Source of the DNA: Lutraria lutraria
Lineage: Eukaryota; Mollusca; Bivalvia; Venerida; Mactridae
NCBI GenBank assembly: GCA_964023205.1
Contig: OZ026844.1
Coordinates: 7,912,416 to 7,976,415 of the forward strand
Reading direction: 5' to 3'
Length of the DNA: 64,000 nucleotides
Shown: piece by piece, positions 37,292 through 51,084 of the stretch
Numbering within the stretch: the first letter of the stretch is position 1
How the letters are laid out: each line of letters starts with the position of its first letter
Notes under the pieces: model-generated
The model's database searches: none
Told to the model about the DNA's origin: nothing
What the model saw: only the letters and a program-made list of their open reading frames with translations
Program-made: the position numbers and the translations under genes

Positions 37292-40200
37292 TTAAGCGGA
37301 TAAAGCAATGTCCAATGTTGCATAGTTTCTGCCTTCCTTCACGACGTGGATGGGCAAGAACGGACGTTTGGTCTTCATGCAATGGTTCTGGAAAAAAACA
37401 ACAATAACCGTAAATAACACCGTAACGAATCAAACAAACATTCTTAACACATCGGCTGACTTACAAAGACGTAGTTCGCCGAATATAAAAAACACAATGT
37501 AATACCTACATACAATAAATGAATTAATTTGAAGACACAGAGTTAACGATCAGCTGTTGATTAAGGCCTTCATACGAGCTGATATCATGATTTACGAAAT
37601 AAACTTCAAATTAACGCAAACTGTACTAAAGGGCCATATTTGTTTCTTCCCATTGTTCTTGCAATTACATAGTAAATCAGTAAATACCATACAGATATAA
37701 ACTAAAGACCTATACTATACATTGTACAGTGTAGATCTTTGAATAAGCCAACTTTCTCAGTACCAGATGTAAGTACAGACTGGTTAATGACTTTGCGAGC
37801 ATGGAGCCTTCCTTTAATAAGAATGAATATAAATGAAATCACTAACAGTCAAAGAGATAACAAAATTGAGATCAATTAAGATGAAATCCAATACTAGTTT
37901 CTAGTACATAGCAAAAACCGATTTCTTTATGCATCCATGTTCAATTTATTGAAAACAGATGAAACTTACGTGGGCATATGTCATGCCATTTCTCTTCTCA
38001 TCTGGAGAGGCATTTTGTCCAACCCAAACAAAAACTTGCTCTCCAGAGTCAAAAATGAACACATCCTGAAAAAAATGGCAACAAAAATTGTTACATATAC
38101 ATGTATAATCTTACATACCCATTGCACAAACTCATTTTGTAATAGTATCACTGGGATTTAATGTCACACCTACGACTAAGGTAATTTGGCTACTTTCAAC
38201 TTTAACGGCGGAGGAGGACCGCCGACCTTCCGTAACCTAGCTGGACAGCTTCCTTACATGTGAAATTTGTCTGGTCCCTGTGTTAGTTACAGCGGCGATG
38301 AGACAGTGATCACTTATCTATGACCAAAACAATATTTAGAATAGATTAAGTTGTTCCAGAGACAATGGCCGTATAATAAACATTCCAAACTTACATCACT
38401 GCCAAGGTCGGCTTTTTCAATCGTTCCTGATTTCACCTCTGAGTACTCTAATGAGCCTGATTCATCACACACTCTGTAAGAAACGTCAGATAACTCGAAT
38501 TATTGTTTCTACTTTGTACCTATTAACAGCTAATTTTGTTTTTATATACCAGATTTCTCCTGGTCAACTGGACGTATCGAATTATTCGAGAATTCAACAT
38601 CGAATATGTATGTGTTATTAATATTTTGTTATTCTTTGACGCAATGGTGTCAAAGTAGTTGTTTGTTTAGTTACATCAATTGTAGAACAAACATTTTCAG
38701 CTGATATTAACAAAAAAATGATGACAAAAAGCTTCCAGCGTAATTGTGAATTGTAATACATGTAATATCTAATTCAGTGAATAAAAAGTGTAGAATTCAT
38801 CACCGCTTCAGAACAGCCGCCTGATTTTCGATCACAAAAACCAAGATGCACGTCTCTGATTGTTAGCGTAATAAATGAATGTATGTGACCTTTAAGACAT
38901 TATTGGTGATGTAATAAATGTGATGATTAAAAAGGTGATCAAGGTTAAGCTTTGTCCTTTCTTCTTTTCGATCAATGGTTAGAAAAAAACTGGCTGTCTC
39001 AATAGACGACTACTTCTAATTTAAAAAAGCACACAGAAGAAAAAAATGCGTATACAAAAAAAACACACAAACAAACATAAAGAACAAATCCTAAACGTAA
39101 TATTGGCAAGAACAGAGCTTGAACCCAATATTGGCAAGAACAGAGCTTTAAACCAAAATTGGCAAGAACAGAGCTTGAACCAATATTGGCAAGAACAGAG
39201 CTTGAACCAATATTGGCAAGTACAGTTTTGAACACTATTAAACATAAAAAAAACATTAACACAAGCAATATTTGTGATATACACTGATATAAAGGTATAG
39301 GTATATACAACATTGCAACAGCCATGTCAACAAGGTCAGGCATTGCTGCTTTCCCATCTATCATAGGTCTAGCCAGATTGGAGAATCTCTGGTACCCGTT
39401 CTATACATTCATATAACTAAAATATCGGAGCTATGTAGAACGGACAGGACCAGCTAACAACGGAATTCAATTTCTGAAGACACTCAGACAAATACAAAGA
39501 AATTGTTCGCATTATTGACAAATATACTGTCAGATTAAATCTACCATTTCTAGGTAATTTTCTAATGACAAAAATTCCAAAAATTGACAGCAAAATAGTA
39601 CATTAATTTTCTTTCTTGGCTTTGTTTGATTGGCTATGCGGTCTACTCCACTACGATTTCATAGGGATTTTAATTTGAATACATGTATATACATTTTGGA
39701 TATTTTATGTCTTCAGAAATAAATCCCTTGTTTTGACAGAAACATAATAAGCTGTATATTGTTGGAATACTCACTTCACCCTGAAATTGTTGGAAAAAAA
39801 TGTAAAAAAAATGTAAAAAAAAATGTATACATTTATAAACATTCAGTTCATCGTAGGAATTTTGCTCTAAGAGTATGAAAACTAATGGTGAACTCAAGAA
39901 GTGGTCTTAAAATATTTTGGTTCCATTGAAAGGATCTGACGATTTGCTCTTTAATTAAAACTAACCTATATGATACATACATGTGCGTACATAAAGTGGA
40001 TACTTTTGATGAATAATTTACAGACAAAGATCTTATAATACAGTGTTGATCCTGTAAAAAAACTGGTTTTAAAGCGATTTAATTGGCGGCAGTAAGAAAA
40101 TACCATAAGACAATGAAATATCAAAGCAATAAACACACATGTCAAATAGTTAAATATTCGTGAACAAAGCCGTTATAGGCACCGAAAGAAACCCATAGAT

Positions 40201-43200
40201 ATACGTTAAAGTAAAACATATAAATACTAGTATTTTGAAAACAACAACTGTCTTTACCCCCAAAAATGATTAAAAAAGGTGATAATGCCCAAATAATGAA
40301 CTGTAAAGTAATTGGACAATAAATGTAAGCACATGTAATAAAGTGGTAAGTGTTCCCGGTAGGCACAAAACACGAGGACAAACTGGTTGGTGCCTAAACT
40401 GCAGATATACATACCGGAAAAGTTTTTTCTCGTCAGGAATTTCTGCTTCTTCTTCTTCATCCTCAGCAACGTCATCTTGAAGGTAAGAATAAAACTGATG
40501 CTGAAAAGGAAATTGTTCCAAATACATTTTTTGCAACTATATAATGTAATATCAAAAGAACATTCATGAGCGAAACTTTGTAAACAGAAGTATCACGATT
40601 AGTAAACCAAATAATATGAGATGATATCATTAAAACTCGAATGCCATCAAACCCATGACTATAATAATTATTAAGACCACAATACCATTAATCCATGACA
40701 TCATTACGACCACGATACATTAAAGTGACACTATTAAAACTATGACATCATAAAACTTGCGGCACCATGGAAACTATGACATCATTAAACTTAGGAACTG
40801 GTCATATCGGTATATATCACTAATAGAACTACTTACACCTTCGCTGATGCTATGTTCATCAACAACTTCACCTTTAGCATGTCCAGCACGTTCGGACTCG
40901 ATGTTTTGAAGGAATTCCATCGACTGCAATAAAGCGGTATTCTGATATAATTAAGTTCGTTGACAACATTTAAAAACAAATAGCGGTATAAATCTATGCA
41001 AGTTGTCATATAAAAAAATGATAAAGTATTCTTTGTTAGTTAACACTGATTTCATCACCATATACATCGTTTAATGGGTTTAGAAAATTAGCGGCGGGGA
41101 GTTGTCCCTATGTGACCAACCTCCTTCTACTCATAAGAGAAAGTCTCTCAAAAGAATGTAGAACGTGTAACCTTTGAATTGTCACTAAAAACCCTGTCCA
41201 GTTCGAATCACGTACCACATATCTGTCGACCAGCGGTTCTACAATATGGCGGCTGGGTATGTCTATATTGAGCTCTAAATTCTGATCATTCGACAATGTG
41301 CCACTTTAGGGTATGATAGTGTAGAGACACTTGTAAAAAGAAAAAAGTAAAAGAAATATCGTTTCTTACCCTGGCTTTCTCGAATGGACTGGCGGTATTT
41401 CCATTGAACTGCCAGACTGTCGTGCCGGCATCAAGAATGAACACATCTTCGGAATTAAGACTTTTCTTTGACAGAGGTACCTGGTATAACAAAACACATT
41501 AATACCATGCTTTGCCAACACAATAAACCCCGAGACCAGCAGAACTAATATTAAAATGGCCTCAACATCGAGTCGAAATATTTAGAAAATAACTTTCCTA
41601 GTAAGAACAAGAATTTGATACAATGAAATGTTCGTTATATTGAAGAGACCATTAAATGAGATTAACTTTAAGAATGGGTATGGTTCCGTATTTTACCAAA
41701 ATAAAACTAAAATAGTAAAGGAAATCACTGATTAATGAATATATTATCAGCAGAGCAGGGCACAGTGGTCTACCAGACATATTAGAACGTCATATTATTG
41801 TAACGTATTCTATCATAAAAACCTAATCGTTAGAAAGTATTTGTAACCATTTCAAGGCTTTGTACCCATTTATAAATAATTGTAATTGATTACACAAAAA
41901 GAATGGGTGCTGATAATAAGTACTAGAATCACTTCTATGAAAACACGTGGGTGTACTCACTTCTCTAATCTGGAGGTTGGCTCCCTTTCCAAATACTTGT
42001 AAAAGTCTTGTTTTGTATTGAGTGGGTTCAACATGGCGGAAGCCAGTATCAGCACCACCTTCCATGGTCCTGAAAAATAAATGTTTGAATTAAATCATCG
42101 AAAATAAAACAAAATTCAAACCGTAGGAAATATAAGCATGTAAAAGCATTACCGGCCTAACTCTTAGCCACATCGACTATTTCAGCATTAAAATCATGGG
42201 TAATATAAAATATCCTCCACGAAGGAGAGAATTCCTTCAGTAAATACTTTGTTGGTTGGATTACAAATAAAAACTTCTAAACTCGAGTCCATTTCACCCT
42301 GACACAGAGGCTGGACAATCAAAAACCTACCGCATTATAACAAACTATGGGAATTTGAATATATCAATTACGCTGAATAAGAAACTTACACAAGTTCCTT
42401 GAAGTAAGAACGGAATAATTCTGATTCGAATCCCTGAACTTCTCTGTGTTGTACAGCCTTGTCGTCCAATAGTGTGTCAAGCTCTACTGTCTTATAAGCG
42501 GCAGTACCATACTCGTCCTGCAAACGTAAACAAACAGTGTCAGAAACTTCACAATTAACAATTTTGTCCAGCATTCATTATTAGTAATTGCCACCGCGAG
42601 AAAGTCTTTTTATTCAGGGTTAAATGTTGCACCAACAACCATGGTTATTTGGTGACCTTTTTAACTCTTGCGAAGGAGCAACACCCCAGGTATGCACATT
42701 GGTAAAAATGCCGACCTTTCATAAGATAACTTGAGAGCTTCTGTACTAGTGAGTCTGGTCTCGAAGTGATTCGAAATCACAGTGGTGAGGGGCCACAAAA
42801 TACTAGTCAGAGATCATAACCATGAGAACACGAAGGTCCCCTTAAGAACTATCTTTAATTGTTCCAAAGCGTTGAATAAAATAGGCTCTTGCAACATGAA
42901 CTTCCTTCAAAGAAATACTTTAAGAAATAAGGAATGATTCTTAAAATGTATTTACATAAAAATTAGAATACAAATGTAATTTGAACATTCTTCAAAGCAT
43001 TTAGCACTTTCCTGAAAAAACAAATATGTATTGACAGTCGCCAAAATATCATTTGATGGATATAGCCTACCTGAGAACTCTCGGAACCGATCCAAAAATG
43101 GACGTCATATTTCAAATCTGCTGAATCGTTTTCTGTGTAACTCTGAAATAAGCAAACGAATGATGCTTATTTTGAATGATGAACGAAGAAGAAATTAATG

Positions 43201-46200
43201 TCACCATTTGAACAAACTAACTAGCAGATCTGACTTACATGGATGGACACTATAGGGGTCAATCTTCTCTTACAATAAAAGGATAGTAATGTATCGACTT
43301 TGGGCGAAAGAATATCATTGAATTATACAAGCAAATGAGCGGAAACTAAATTGTTTGAAATATTAAGCAATGAGGATATTGTAACTTTAAAAAAATAATC
43401 AGCATTTAATTGACATAGCAGTGAGGTAACCATGCATACTAGCAGTTGCAATGTGCCTGGTCAAAACAATTATTACTATATTGAAAATGTAGTACATTTC
43501 TTTCTTAAATAAATTAGGGTTTTATCTTAAGGATTTAATAGTGTTCTCTGATAATACGGTACAAATAGTTAACAAATATGTTGATATGATTTGCAGACTT
43601 TGATCGGAGGATACGAGGAAAAGTCGAAGCTTGATTGTGTATGGTAATTGGAGCACATGTTATGTTACGATAACGTTTCATTTGCTGTTGCCAAATACTG
43701 ATTAATATAATAATAGTTTTAATATCAGATTATATTTTGTAACAGACGGTACATTACCATAAATACAATGCAGTGTTTAGTTGTGTACTGTTGTTTTTAT
43801 CTGATTGTCTTAATTTATTTATCATTACATAAGGTATTTATTGCTTAAACTGTGATTATTTTCATAAACAGATATTTATGAGATCAAATATCAAGAATCT
43901 TGCACAGCTGAATTTATCATATTTTTTGTTATACAACGAAGTGATGAATGCAATTATTCAACAAACTCTAAATACTAATGTACGTAGCAGTAGGATCCGA
44001 TTCGAAGTATTCGAAACTCATCATTTTGATTCGATTGGATCAAAACCAAAGGAATTATGATTTATGACAGCCCTATGTTTCTATGTTTCTATGAAATACA
44101 GTGCAATCTCTCCAAAGCAACACCTTTAGGAGAAGCAAAAATCATGCTGTTGTTGAAAGATTGTTACTCTAGAAAAGTTAAATTAATGATAAAATCCTTC
44201 GGTTGGAAAAACCATGCTGTTGTCGAAGGGAGGTTGTTGCTTAAGAGAGGACCGCTCAGGAGAGGTACGTTGCACTGTGAATGTATTTCTATAGTATGGA
44301 AACATACAAAAATACGATCAAAGAGACTCGCAAAATGGAAGAGATAGTGTGTCTGTCTGGCATCCATCAGTAAAAGGTAAACAGGTTCTCGACATGTTGT
44401 ATAGATTAATACACCTGTGATACAAGCTTCAAGAGATTCAAGTTCATAGCTAGGATGGTCATCATAAATAAAGCCAACTTTCCCTTGTACAATATCCATG
44501 GTTCTAATTTAAAACATATCCACCTATTCGTTATAAAACAGCACTTTCTATACTTATTTTTTACAAGCAATATTGTCAATACGGAATTAACCTTGTATGT
44601 ATGATATTCCCATTGCCCCTAACTGACAATCATAATGTACTTTTTCCAAACATAAAGTCGAAGATAAAGCTTACGTGAAGGATGATGTAGGAATCACCAT
44701 TGTAGAATTTACCATAGTCCTCCTCGGGCCAGTCAGTTACGATGAATTTCTAAAATGTATAAGACAAATACAATAACAAAGGTGATTTACTTTCATGATG
44801 ATACATATGGTATTAATATTACTGCCAGTATCAAAATTAAAGTTTATAAAGAGTCGAACAGAACGCTGAAGAAATTCAACTAAAAATCATTCTCTGTACG
44901 CCTTTACGAAATTTGGTGGCCTGACACATACAAGTAAATACACAATGTATAATATACATGTAAGACGAACAAAGTAAACTTCCAAAGTAAGTGTTTCTTG
45001 TTAAATAACAGTTTATTTAATTTATTATGACAATATAAGTCTAGAATAAAACAGAATAAAATAGAAAAGGACATAATTCAGTAAATATTTCAATAGATGA
45101 GTAAAAATTGATTGTATAGTACCAACCACAATTCTCCAGATTTTAAGGCCCGGCTTGGTTCCAGCATCTTTCCAGGCTGGTTCCCCCAAAGCAGCTGCCT
45201 CTGAAACAGAATGTCCGTGTAAAGAATGAACGTTTGATAAAGACATAACAATAGAATTTAGTCTCAGTATATGTCGAACATTTACCATGAAAATGCGATT
45301 CAAATAAAAATATTCATTTTTTCGTCAATTAAACAGTTCAGTCACATAGAGCAACAACTACGAAGAATATTTCTTTCTTTCGGTCACTGGTAATAGCAGA
45401 GATCGACAAAACTTGACTTGAAATCAATGTCCTTTTAGTAATGAGACAGTGCTGCACAATTTTAAGTTATTTAGAACAGAAGCCAATCACCACCATTATC
45501 GAGGAAAGAAAGTTGAAGTGGATTGGCCACATATTTCGGAGAGACCAGCCGAACATAACCAAACATGCCCTGGATTGGAACCCATAAGGTCACAGGAGAA
45601 GAGGTCGACGGGTAACAACATGGTGAAGGATTGTAGATACCGAGCTCAAGTCCATCCACCTATCATGGGGTGATATGAAGCACCACACACAAGAAATAAG
45701 CAGCCGGAAGCAAAAGGTGAAGGCCCTATGTCCAGTTGCGGGCAAAGAGGATTATGTTAGTAAGTTATTTTGGACAAAAGACCATTCTTTATAATGGATC
45801 CTTAATCTAACCGGAAGCAAAAGGTGAAGGCCCTATGTCCAGTTGCGGGCAAAGAGGATTATGTTAATAAGTTATTTTGGACAAAAGACCATTCTTTATA
45901 ATGGATCCTTAATCTAACCGGAACGGAAAATGCGGCCATGGGTTAATGATCACTAAATAGTTTACAATCTGAGTTTTACTCACTTTTAACCTGTCGCTCC
46001 AGGTCACTACCAAACAATGCCATGTTACTGTCCTTCCAGTTGTATTTCTTGGCTTTTACGAGTCCTGTGACAGAAATAAAAAATACATATATTATGGTCC
46101 GCAAGCCCTATCTAGCCCATGATTACAATATCATTAATATGGGCATACTTACTAAGGCGGGTAATATAAAAGGCTTGTAAAATAATCATCATTAAACTCA

Positions 46201-46456
46201 ATTATTTTTTTGCAATTCATTCGAATACTAGTAATTAAATTATTTAATGTATTTACAATTTAAAAAAGACGGACCAAAATAAGAAAGGCATTCATTTAAC
46301 AATCGACATTTCTTACTGGTACTATATTGGAATCAATCGTTTGTTGTAAACATTCTTCAGATATACATTCCCTCGAGGCAATTTCTACCTCATTAATTAT
46401 ATCTATGTATGTATAAAAGAAAGGTATGTAATTCATGTGGTGAACTTACCAGGCAT
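37292..46456 (-). CDS. Gelsolin/severin-like actin-modulating protein, three gelsolin repeats, 366 residues
   Basis: This family binds, severs and caps actin filaments in a calcium-dependent way in the cytoplasm. Thirteen coding exons, 5' to 3': 46456-46450, 46064-45984, 45200-45127, 44749-44675, 43142-43071, 42517-42390, 42069-41961, 41480-41370, 40923-40837, 40500-40415, 38473-38395, 38065-37970, 37387-37292. All phases agree and sum to 366 residues plus TAA. Repeat 1 spans about 45-150 ([35 protein letters not shown]). Repeat 2 spans about 152-250 ([31 protein letters not shown]). An acidic linker lies near 258-270 and repeat 3 runs to the end ([31 protein letters not shown]). The length and three repeats match annelid/mollusc gelsolin-like protein 1 rather than six-repeat vertebrate gelsolin. 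The start is supported by an in-frame TAG nine codons upstream in the same exon. The first exon codes only seven bases. Confidence 0.96.
39099..39228. repeat. 27/28-base minisatellite, five copies
   Basis: The block 'aatattggcaagaacagagc' followed by 'ttgaacc' starts at 39099, 39127, 39155, 39182 and 39209. It lies in the gelsolin-like intron between exons 38473-38395 and 40500-40415 and opens false frames on both strands. Confidence 0.9.
44097..44279. mobile_element. MITE family B, copy 3
   Basis: The left end is TACAGTGCAATCTCTCC and the right end 'aggagaggtacgttgcactg'. Internal 'gttgttgcttaagagagg' resembles the copies at 1.4 and 35.3 kb. It lies in a gelsolin-like intron. Confidence 0.8.
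45478..45780 (+). pseudogene. LINE reverse-transcriptase 3' end remnant
   Basis: Read across frameshifts, the plus strand encodes fragments such as [26 protein letters not shown] and [17 protein letters not shown]. This is the usual C-terminal tail of non-LTR retrotransposon reverse transcriptases (K-W-x-G-H...R-R-x-G-R-P..TW). Stops and frame breaks show it is dead. It lies antisense inside a gelsolin-like intron. Confidence 0.75.
45704..45917. repeat. 107-base direct tandem duplication
   Basis: Positions 45704-45810 and 45811-45917 are identical except for one G/A difference (ttagtaag versus ttaataag). Each unit begins ccggaagcaaaaggtgaagg, and a third start (ccggaa) follows at 45918. The unit is the terminal segment and 3' flank of the LINE remnant, so the duplication is recent relative to the decay of the LINE. 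Confidence 0.93.
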
Positions 46457-46483
46457 GTTTGCTGTTTGGTGTTTTAGCTAACT
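46457..46483 (-). other. 5' UTR part of the gelsolin-like start exon
   Basis: The minus strand has an acceptor (tctcttttttgcag) ending at 46484, then 27 untranslated bases containing an in-frame TAG, then ATG CCT G and a GTAAGT donor. The exon is 34 bases in total. Confidence 0.75.
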
Positions 46484-48134
46484 CTGCAAAAAAGAGAACA
46501 TTATTGAATATTTCAAATATTCACATAAGTACAGAGCAGATCAGAACAGATACTTTATTGCATGACTTGCGATATATGGCCCAAACAAGTAGTTTTAATG
46601 CACGCTCAACATTGAGAACAGCTGATCGCCGTGTGTAGCTAATATTTCCGACAATATTGCAGACTCTGGTAACAGCTAACACGTACGTTGTAGGATAAAA
46701 GACGATCTAGATTCCAGATAAAAGTATTACTCACATCATTTTGATATAAGAGGGCATTAAGAACCTCGTTAAAATAATGTGTGATCTCTTTTTAGTTTGT
46801 TTGTGGTTGCTTAAAGTTATTAGTAACATTTCTTTGTCTTATTTCAGTAGACTAGCTCCCAAGCGGATGAAGTTGTTTTTAAAAATATATTCAGACCTAT
46901 GTATATCGATACAGGTGTAGAATAAATAAAAAACACATATATTGTAACCACATCAAGCATTATCGACAAAAACCCGCCAAAGTTTCATTATTAAAAATAT
47001 GTATTTGTATGTCCAAACTAAAAGTTCAGTATACAAAACAGAAATATAAATCAAATTAAGGCAAATACTGAATACAAAGTATTTTACAGTACATGCAACA
47101 CTACAACATAATTATTATATTGGCATAAATTATTCCATCTATCATAAATGTATCAATGAATTAAATAATGAATAATATAAATCACCAGTAAAACATACGT
47201 ATACATATATATATATATACATGGCTGAAAAAGCAAAAATAAACCACACAAGAACACACCTTATGATACAACAAACATTTTTGGCAACCGCGAAATAAAT
47301 GACTCACGGCGGATAAAACGATCAGCATGCATGACTCTGCTATGTATGCACGAAATAAAATGAATTTGATTACTGGTCCTATATGAACATATAATTATAA
47401 AAAAAATGTATAAATAAACAAACAGCCAAACACACAGAATAACTAATATTCCGGTTCATATTACAGGATCAACACGTGTATGTATACCTACGCCGAAATA
47501 AATGCTTTACCAAAAGTACCATGCCCAAATAAAACACCTCGTTATTAGAAAAATTCATTTACCCGTTCAGTCTATAGTGATTCTTATAATTCATGTTTCG
47601 CAATGGGTGATATTGCCTAACTGTAAAACATACAGCCATTCTAAAGTAACCTCGATCTATTTTCTTCTTTGATCTTTTTTAGGGTTTCTTTAATTACTCC
47701 ACCATACTGAAAACAACATCCAATCTATGCTTCAGTTGATCCATATGAAGAGATATCTGTGTTAATTGAGCAACTTCCTCAGTAATTGATTGCAACTTAG
47801 TACACGTAATAACATTGGAATCCATACTGCTTGGTTAAGCAATTATTTTTGCTTGATTGTTGTTCGTATAGATCTATACGGCCTTGGACCTGTAGTGGTG
47901 TCTAAGTTCTTGTTCATTGTTTTCTTAATGTTTTGCATCTTTCTGAATCAGGTTTGGTGTTCTTTGCCAAGAATGTGAATCCAAACAGAACACTGTATAT
48001 AATGTAATTATCTTAATACAGACATTGTGTATGTTTACATTTCGAAATAAGACGAGATATTTAAAGCTGCCAAAACATGATGATGGTTTGTCGAAGAACT
48101 TTTGCTTCAGTGCGTTTAGCACCGCTTTCAAGTT

Positions 48135-48240
48135 ATATACAGCGGCCGATTCACCTAACCAGTTTTCCTGGACTGTATTCTAAACCAGTACTAGCTTACC
48201 CTTCCTCAGAGAGCCGACAACTTCTCCATAAATGGTAAAA
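48135..48240 (-). mobile_element. tRNA-Thr-headed SINE, body fragment, reverse orientation
   Basis: On the minus strand it reads 'tggagaagttgtcggctctc', 'ggaagggtaagctagtactgg', 'agaatacagtccaggaaaac', 'tggttaggtgaatcggcc'. Confidence 0.7.
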
Positions 48241-49227
48241 ATCGACTTTTTTGTCGAAATTTTATCACTGGTCTATAGATTCAAACACATTGGCTTGGCC
48301 ACAAAAGAGTTTTTATGAGGTAGCAAGCATTGTTTTATGGACATGAAGTTAATTGTGTTGTTGCTAAATTTGAAAAAAAAACTAATACAATAATTGTTTG
48401 ACATCGTAGTACAAATACAGAGTCAATTATCACAATTTCCTTGGAATAAAGCGCATTTATAAATGTGTGTGGTATATTGGTATCTACGGTTTTGCAGATG
48501 AATTCACTAGGCAACCTTTATTAGAACTATCTGATCGAAGTAAGTTCGCGCTAAGTTCACATGAGATCAAATATTATGTTTCCAATTATTTTAACAGGAG
48601 TTGGATAGAAAGTACACTTCAGGTAAAAATCGGACTAATGGTAATCCTCAACTATGTACAGGTACATAAGATAATGCTGATATACTCATTTTTTTGTCCT
48701 AACTTGGAAAACTTTCCGCAAAACATAGTAAGGTTCGAGACACTACATATGAAAACGAAGTGATATTTCTGACACACATAATTAAACATGTATATCCGAG
48801 ATCACCGGCGGGCCAGCCACTTTATACAAATATATATGTCCCCTCATAGTGGTGGGCCACAGTTAGCACATTATAAAATTGGAAATTATTTCGAACGTTT
48901 GAAAGGTGGACCATGAACAAATATACTTAAATCCCTAAAGAATAGATAAACTATTCCTGTATTCAACATTTCACGTGTTCTAACACTGTTAACATACGGT
49001 GGGTATTTATCCATATTTAACATTTTATTTTCAAAAAACAAGAAGAGCAAAGTATACATAGATTATTAACAATAATTTGTTTATTGAATGATCATGAATA
49101 TTTCCATACATATGACTCAAATAAACACAGTTGTTGAGTCATACTAACAATGTACTTTGATATTAGAATATACACCTAGCTTAACATTGTCTTCCACTAC
49201 AATTCATTCTGCCATTTTGTTCAGCTA

Positions 49228-49512
49228 CAGTCATACCTGAGAACAAAGGCCATCCTTGGGAAAGACAAAATGTGGCCTTTATTGACAGGTGAACTTTACT
49301 CGAAGTCATTTTCTTCTAGATTATCAAGGATGATCTTTAAAAGAATGGCCTTTATAAACAGAATGACCCTTATTCGGAGGTGGCCTCTAACACATGTTAG
49401 GCTGTTCAGATATTTAATTTTAGTGAAGTCAATAAATGTGATCTGGAAAGTGACCGTTTTTCTAACAGTGACCTTTATTTACAATTGGCCGTTAAATCTA
49501 GTTTGACCGTAC
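49228..49512. mobile_element. MITE family A, copy 8 with an attached second arm
   Basis: It starts 'acagtcatacctgagaac' with 'aaggccatccttgggaaag', and has a first right end near 49400. A further 'gacctttatttacaattggc' and 'agtttgaccgtac' run to 49512, suggesting two overlapping or nested family A copies. Confidence 0.6.
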
Positions 49513-49675
49513 ACTCATTACTACATGTATCTCGTTCGAAAATATGCAGAATGTTCGGTCTTACAAGTGAAAAGAATGTTGAAGATAACAGTATAACTGA
49601 GAACCTGTGCTTAGTTATCTGATGGGTGAAGTTAATTAACGCTCTTCATTATAAGATTAGTACCACAGGATAAAA

Positions 49676-49887
49676 TACTGTGGAATCATCAATTTTTGTT
49701 GGGGATTTAATTTCATGGATTTCGTCGGTCGGCTCGTCCACGAAATCACATCCCCACGAATTTAAATGCAGAGATAAGGCATTTTATTTTCAAAATTCAA
49801 AATCCACGAATTTATATCCTCAAGAAACAGCCATTTTAGTAAAAACCACGAAAATTGAGCCCAACGAAAATAAATGAAAATACAGTA
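49676..49887. mobile_element. MITE family C, copy 3
   Basis: It starts TACTGTGGAATCATCAATTT and ends 'acgaaaataaatgaaaatacagta'. It is the reverse orientation of the 7.75 kb copy and shares 'cagccattttagtaaaaacc'. Confidence 0.8.
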
Positions 49888-50996
49888 GTAACTGGTTCTC
49901 GTTTTCTAAACAACATAAATAGACCTGGCTGAAATAATGGCTTTGCGGGTTACTAAGGAGATCGTTTATCAGATCCGAGATTTCGAAACAAACATACTAA
50001 TCTAATGCAGGAACAAGGTGATTCATACTCATATATATAGCTTGCTAGTCTACGAGGCAATAAAGTGTAATCTGAAACATGTAACTTATACTTCAGGTAA
50101 ACGCATTTCGAAATCATGAGTAATAAACATAAATCATGGAAAATTTTCAAGTCAATATAACAGTACAATTAACTAGACAAAACTTATATATCTGAAAAGT
50201 TCAGGATCTAGTTTTTAAAATAAGTTTACAAAGCATAGTTGTTTCATAAAACACTTGCTACAAATTACATGTTTAACACTGACGGTATATGTCTACTCTT
50301 TTTAAACAAAGCAATATAATTATCAGTAATTGGTTACTTTTTTGCCATAATATTTCATCATGGTAACGTTCTTGCGGACCAAAATAGTCAATATTCAATC
50401 AATCCTGAATGCTTAAAATTTTTTTAAAAGCAGTAACTATTCTGAATGAAAATAGTAACATAACTTTTACAGATCATTTGCCACAACCAATGTTATAATG
50501 TATGAATAATCAACACGAGAAAATATATAAATTGAGAGTCAAAATAATCAGAATGCTGTGATCTTATTCCAAATTAAAGCAACACAATTACATGTAAACG
50601 TTATTCACCGAAAATGATTTTACATGGCTAAGTTTCAGTTTGAGTAAAAATCCCGAATAACATCAGAATATACAAAATGAGTACAAATACATAACCTATA
50701 CAACTCAAAACTTCTTTAAGACATACGTTTGATTTTATCGAATGAATAAATTGTTCACTTGATTAGAAAAAAACCCCGAAGTTTTTCCTGTAACACTGCA
50801 TATAAACATACAGAAAATACGATTCACAGAAATGCCTGTCATGTAAAATGTAGGTGATGAATTCCATTAAACAAACATACCACTATTGTCAGTACCGATA
50901 TGCAACAACAGAAAGTCTTAGTTATGTAGAAAAACAAAATAGAAGATATTTATACTATGGAAGATATCTAAAGGTACATAATAAGTTGGTACTTAC

Positions 50997-51055
50997 ATCG
51001 GTAAATGTCTGATCCAATGGTGAAGACAAAACTAACGGGCGATGATGGCGAGCGT
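50997..51055 (-). other. Probable untranslated first exon of the gelsolin-like gene
   Basis: The minus strand has a strong donor, ATTTACCGAT|GTAAGTACC, ending at 50997. Upstream sequence is GC-richer than its surroundings and contains clustered promoter-type motifs. The 5' limit shown is a guess; the transcription start was not located. Confidence 0.4.
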
Positions 51056-51084
51056 ATTACTTCCTGGATACCATGTTTGGCACA

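Larger units (their letters stand above)
46484..50996 (-). other. Probable 4.5 kb 5' UTR intron of the gelsolin-like gene
   Basis: It is bounded by the acceptor at 46484 and a GTAAGT donor at 50996. No coding exon was recognised. It contains a SINE fragment, MITE families A and C, and an (AT)n tract near 47200. Confidence 0.55.

Noticed and set aside
39021..39364. Two overlapping minus-strand frames with repeated SSSVLANIG or KLCSCQYWF
   Set aside because: Both read the same 27/28-base minisatellite in different frames inside an intron.
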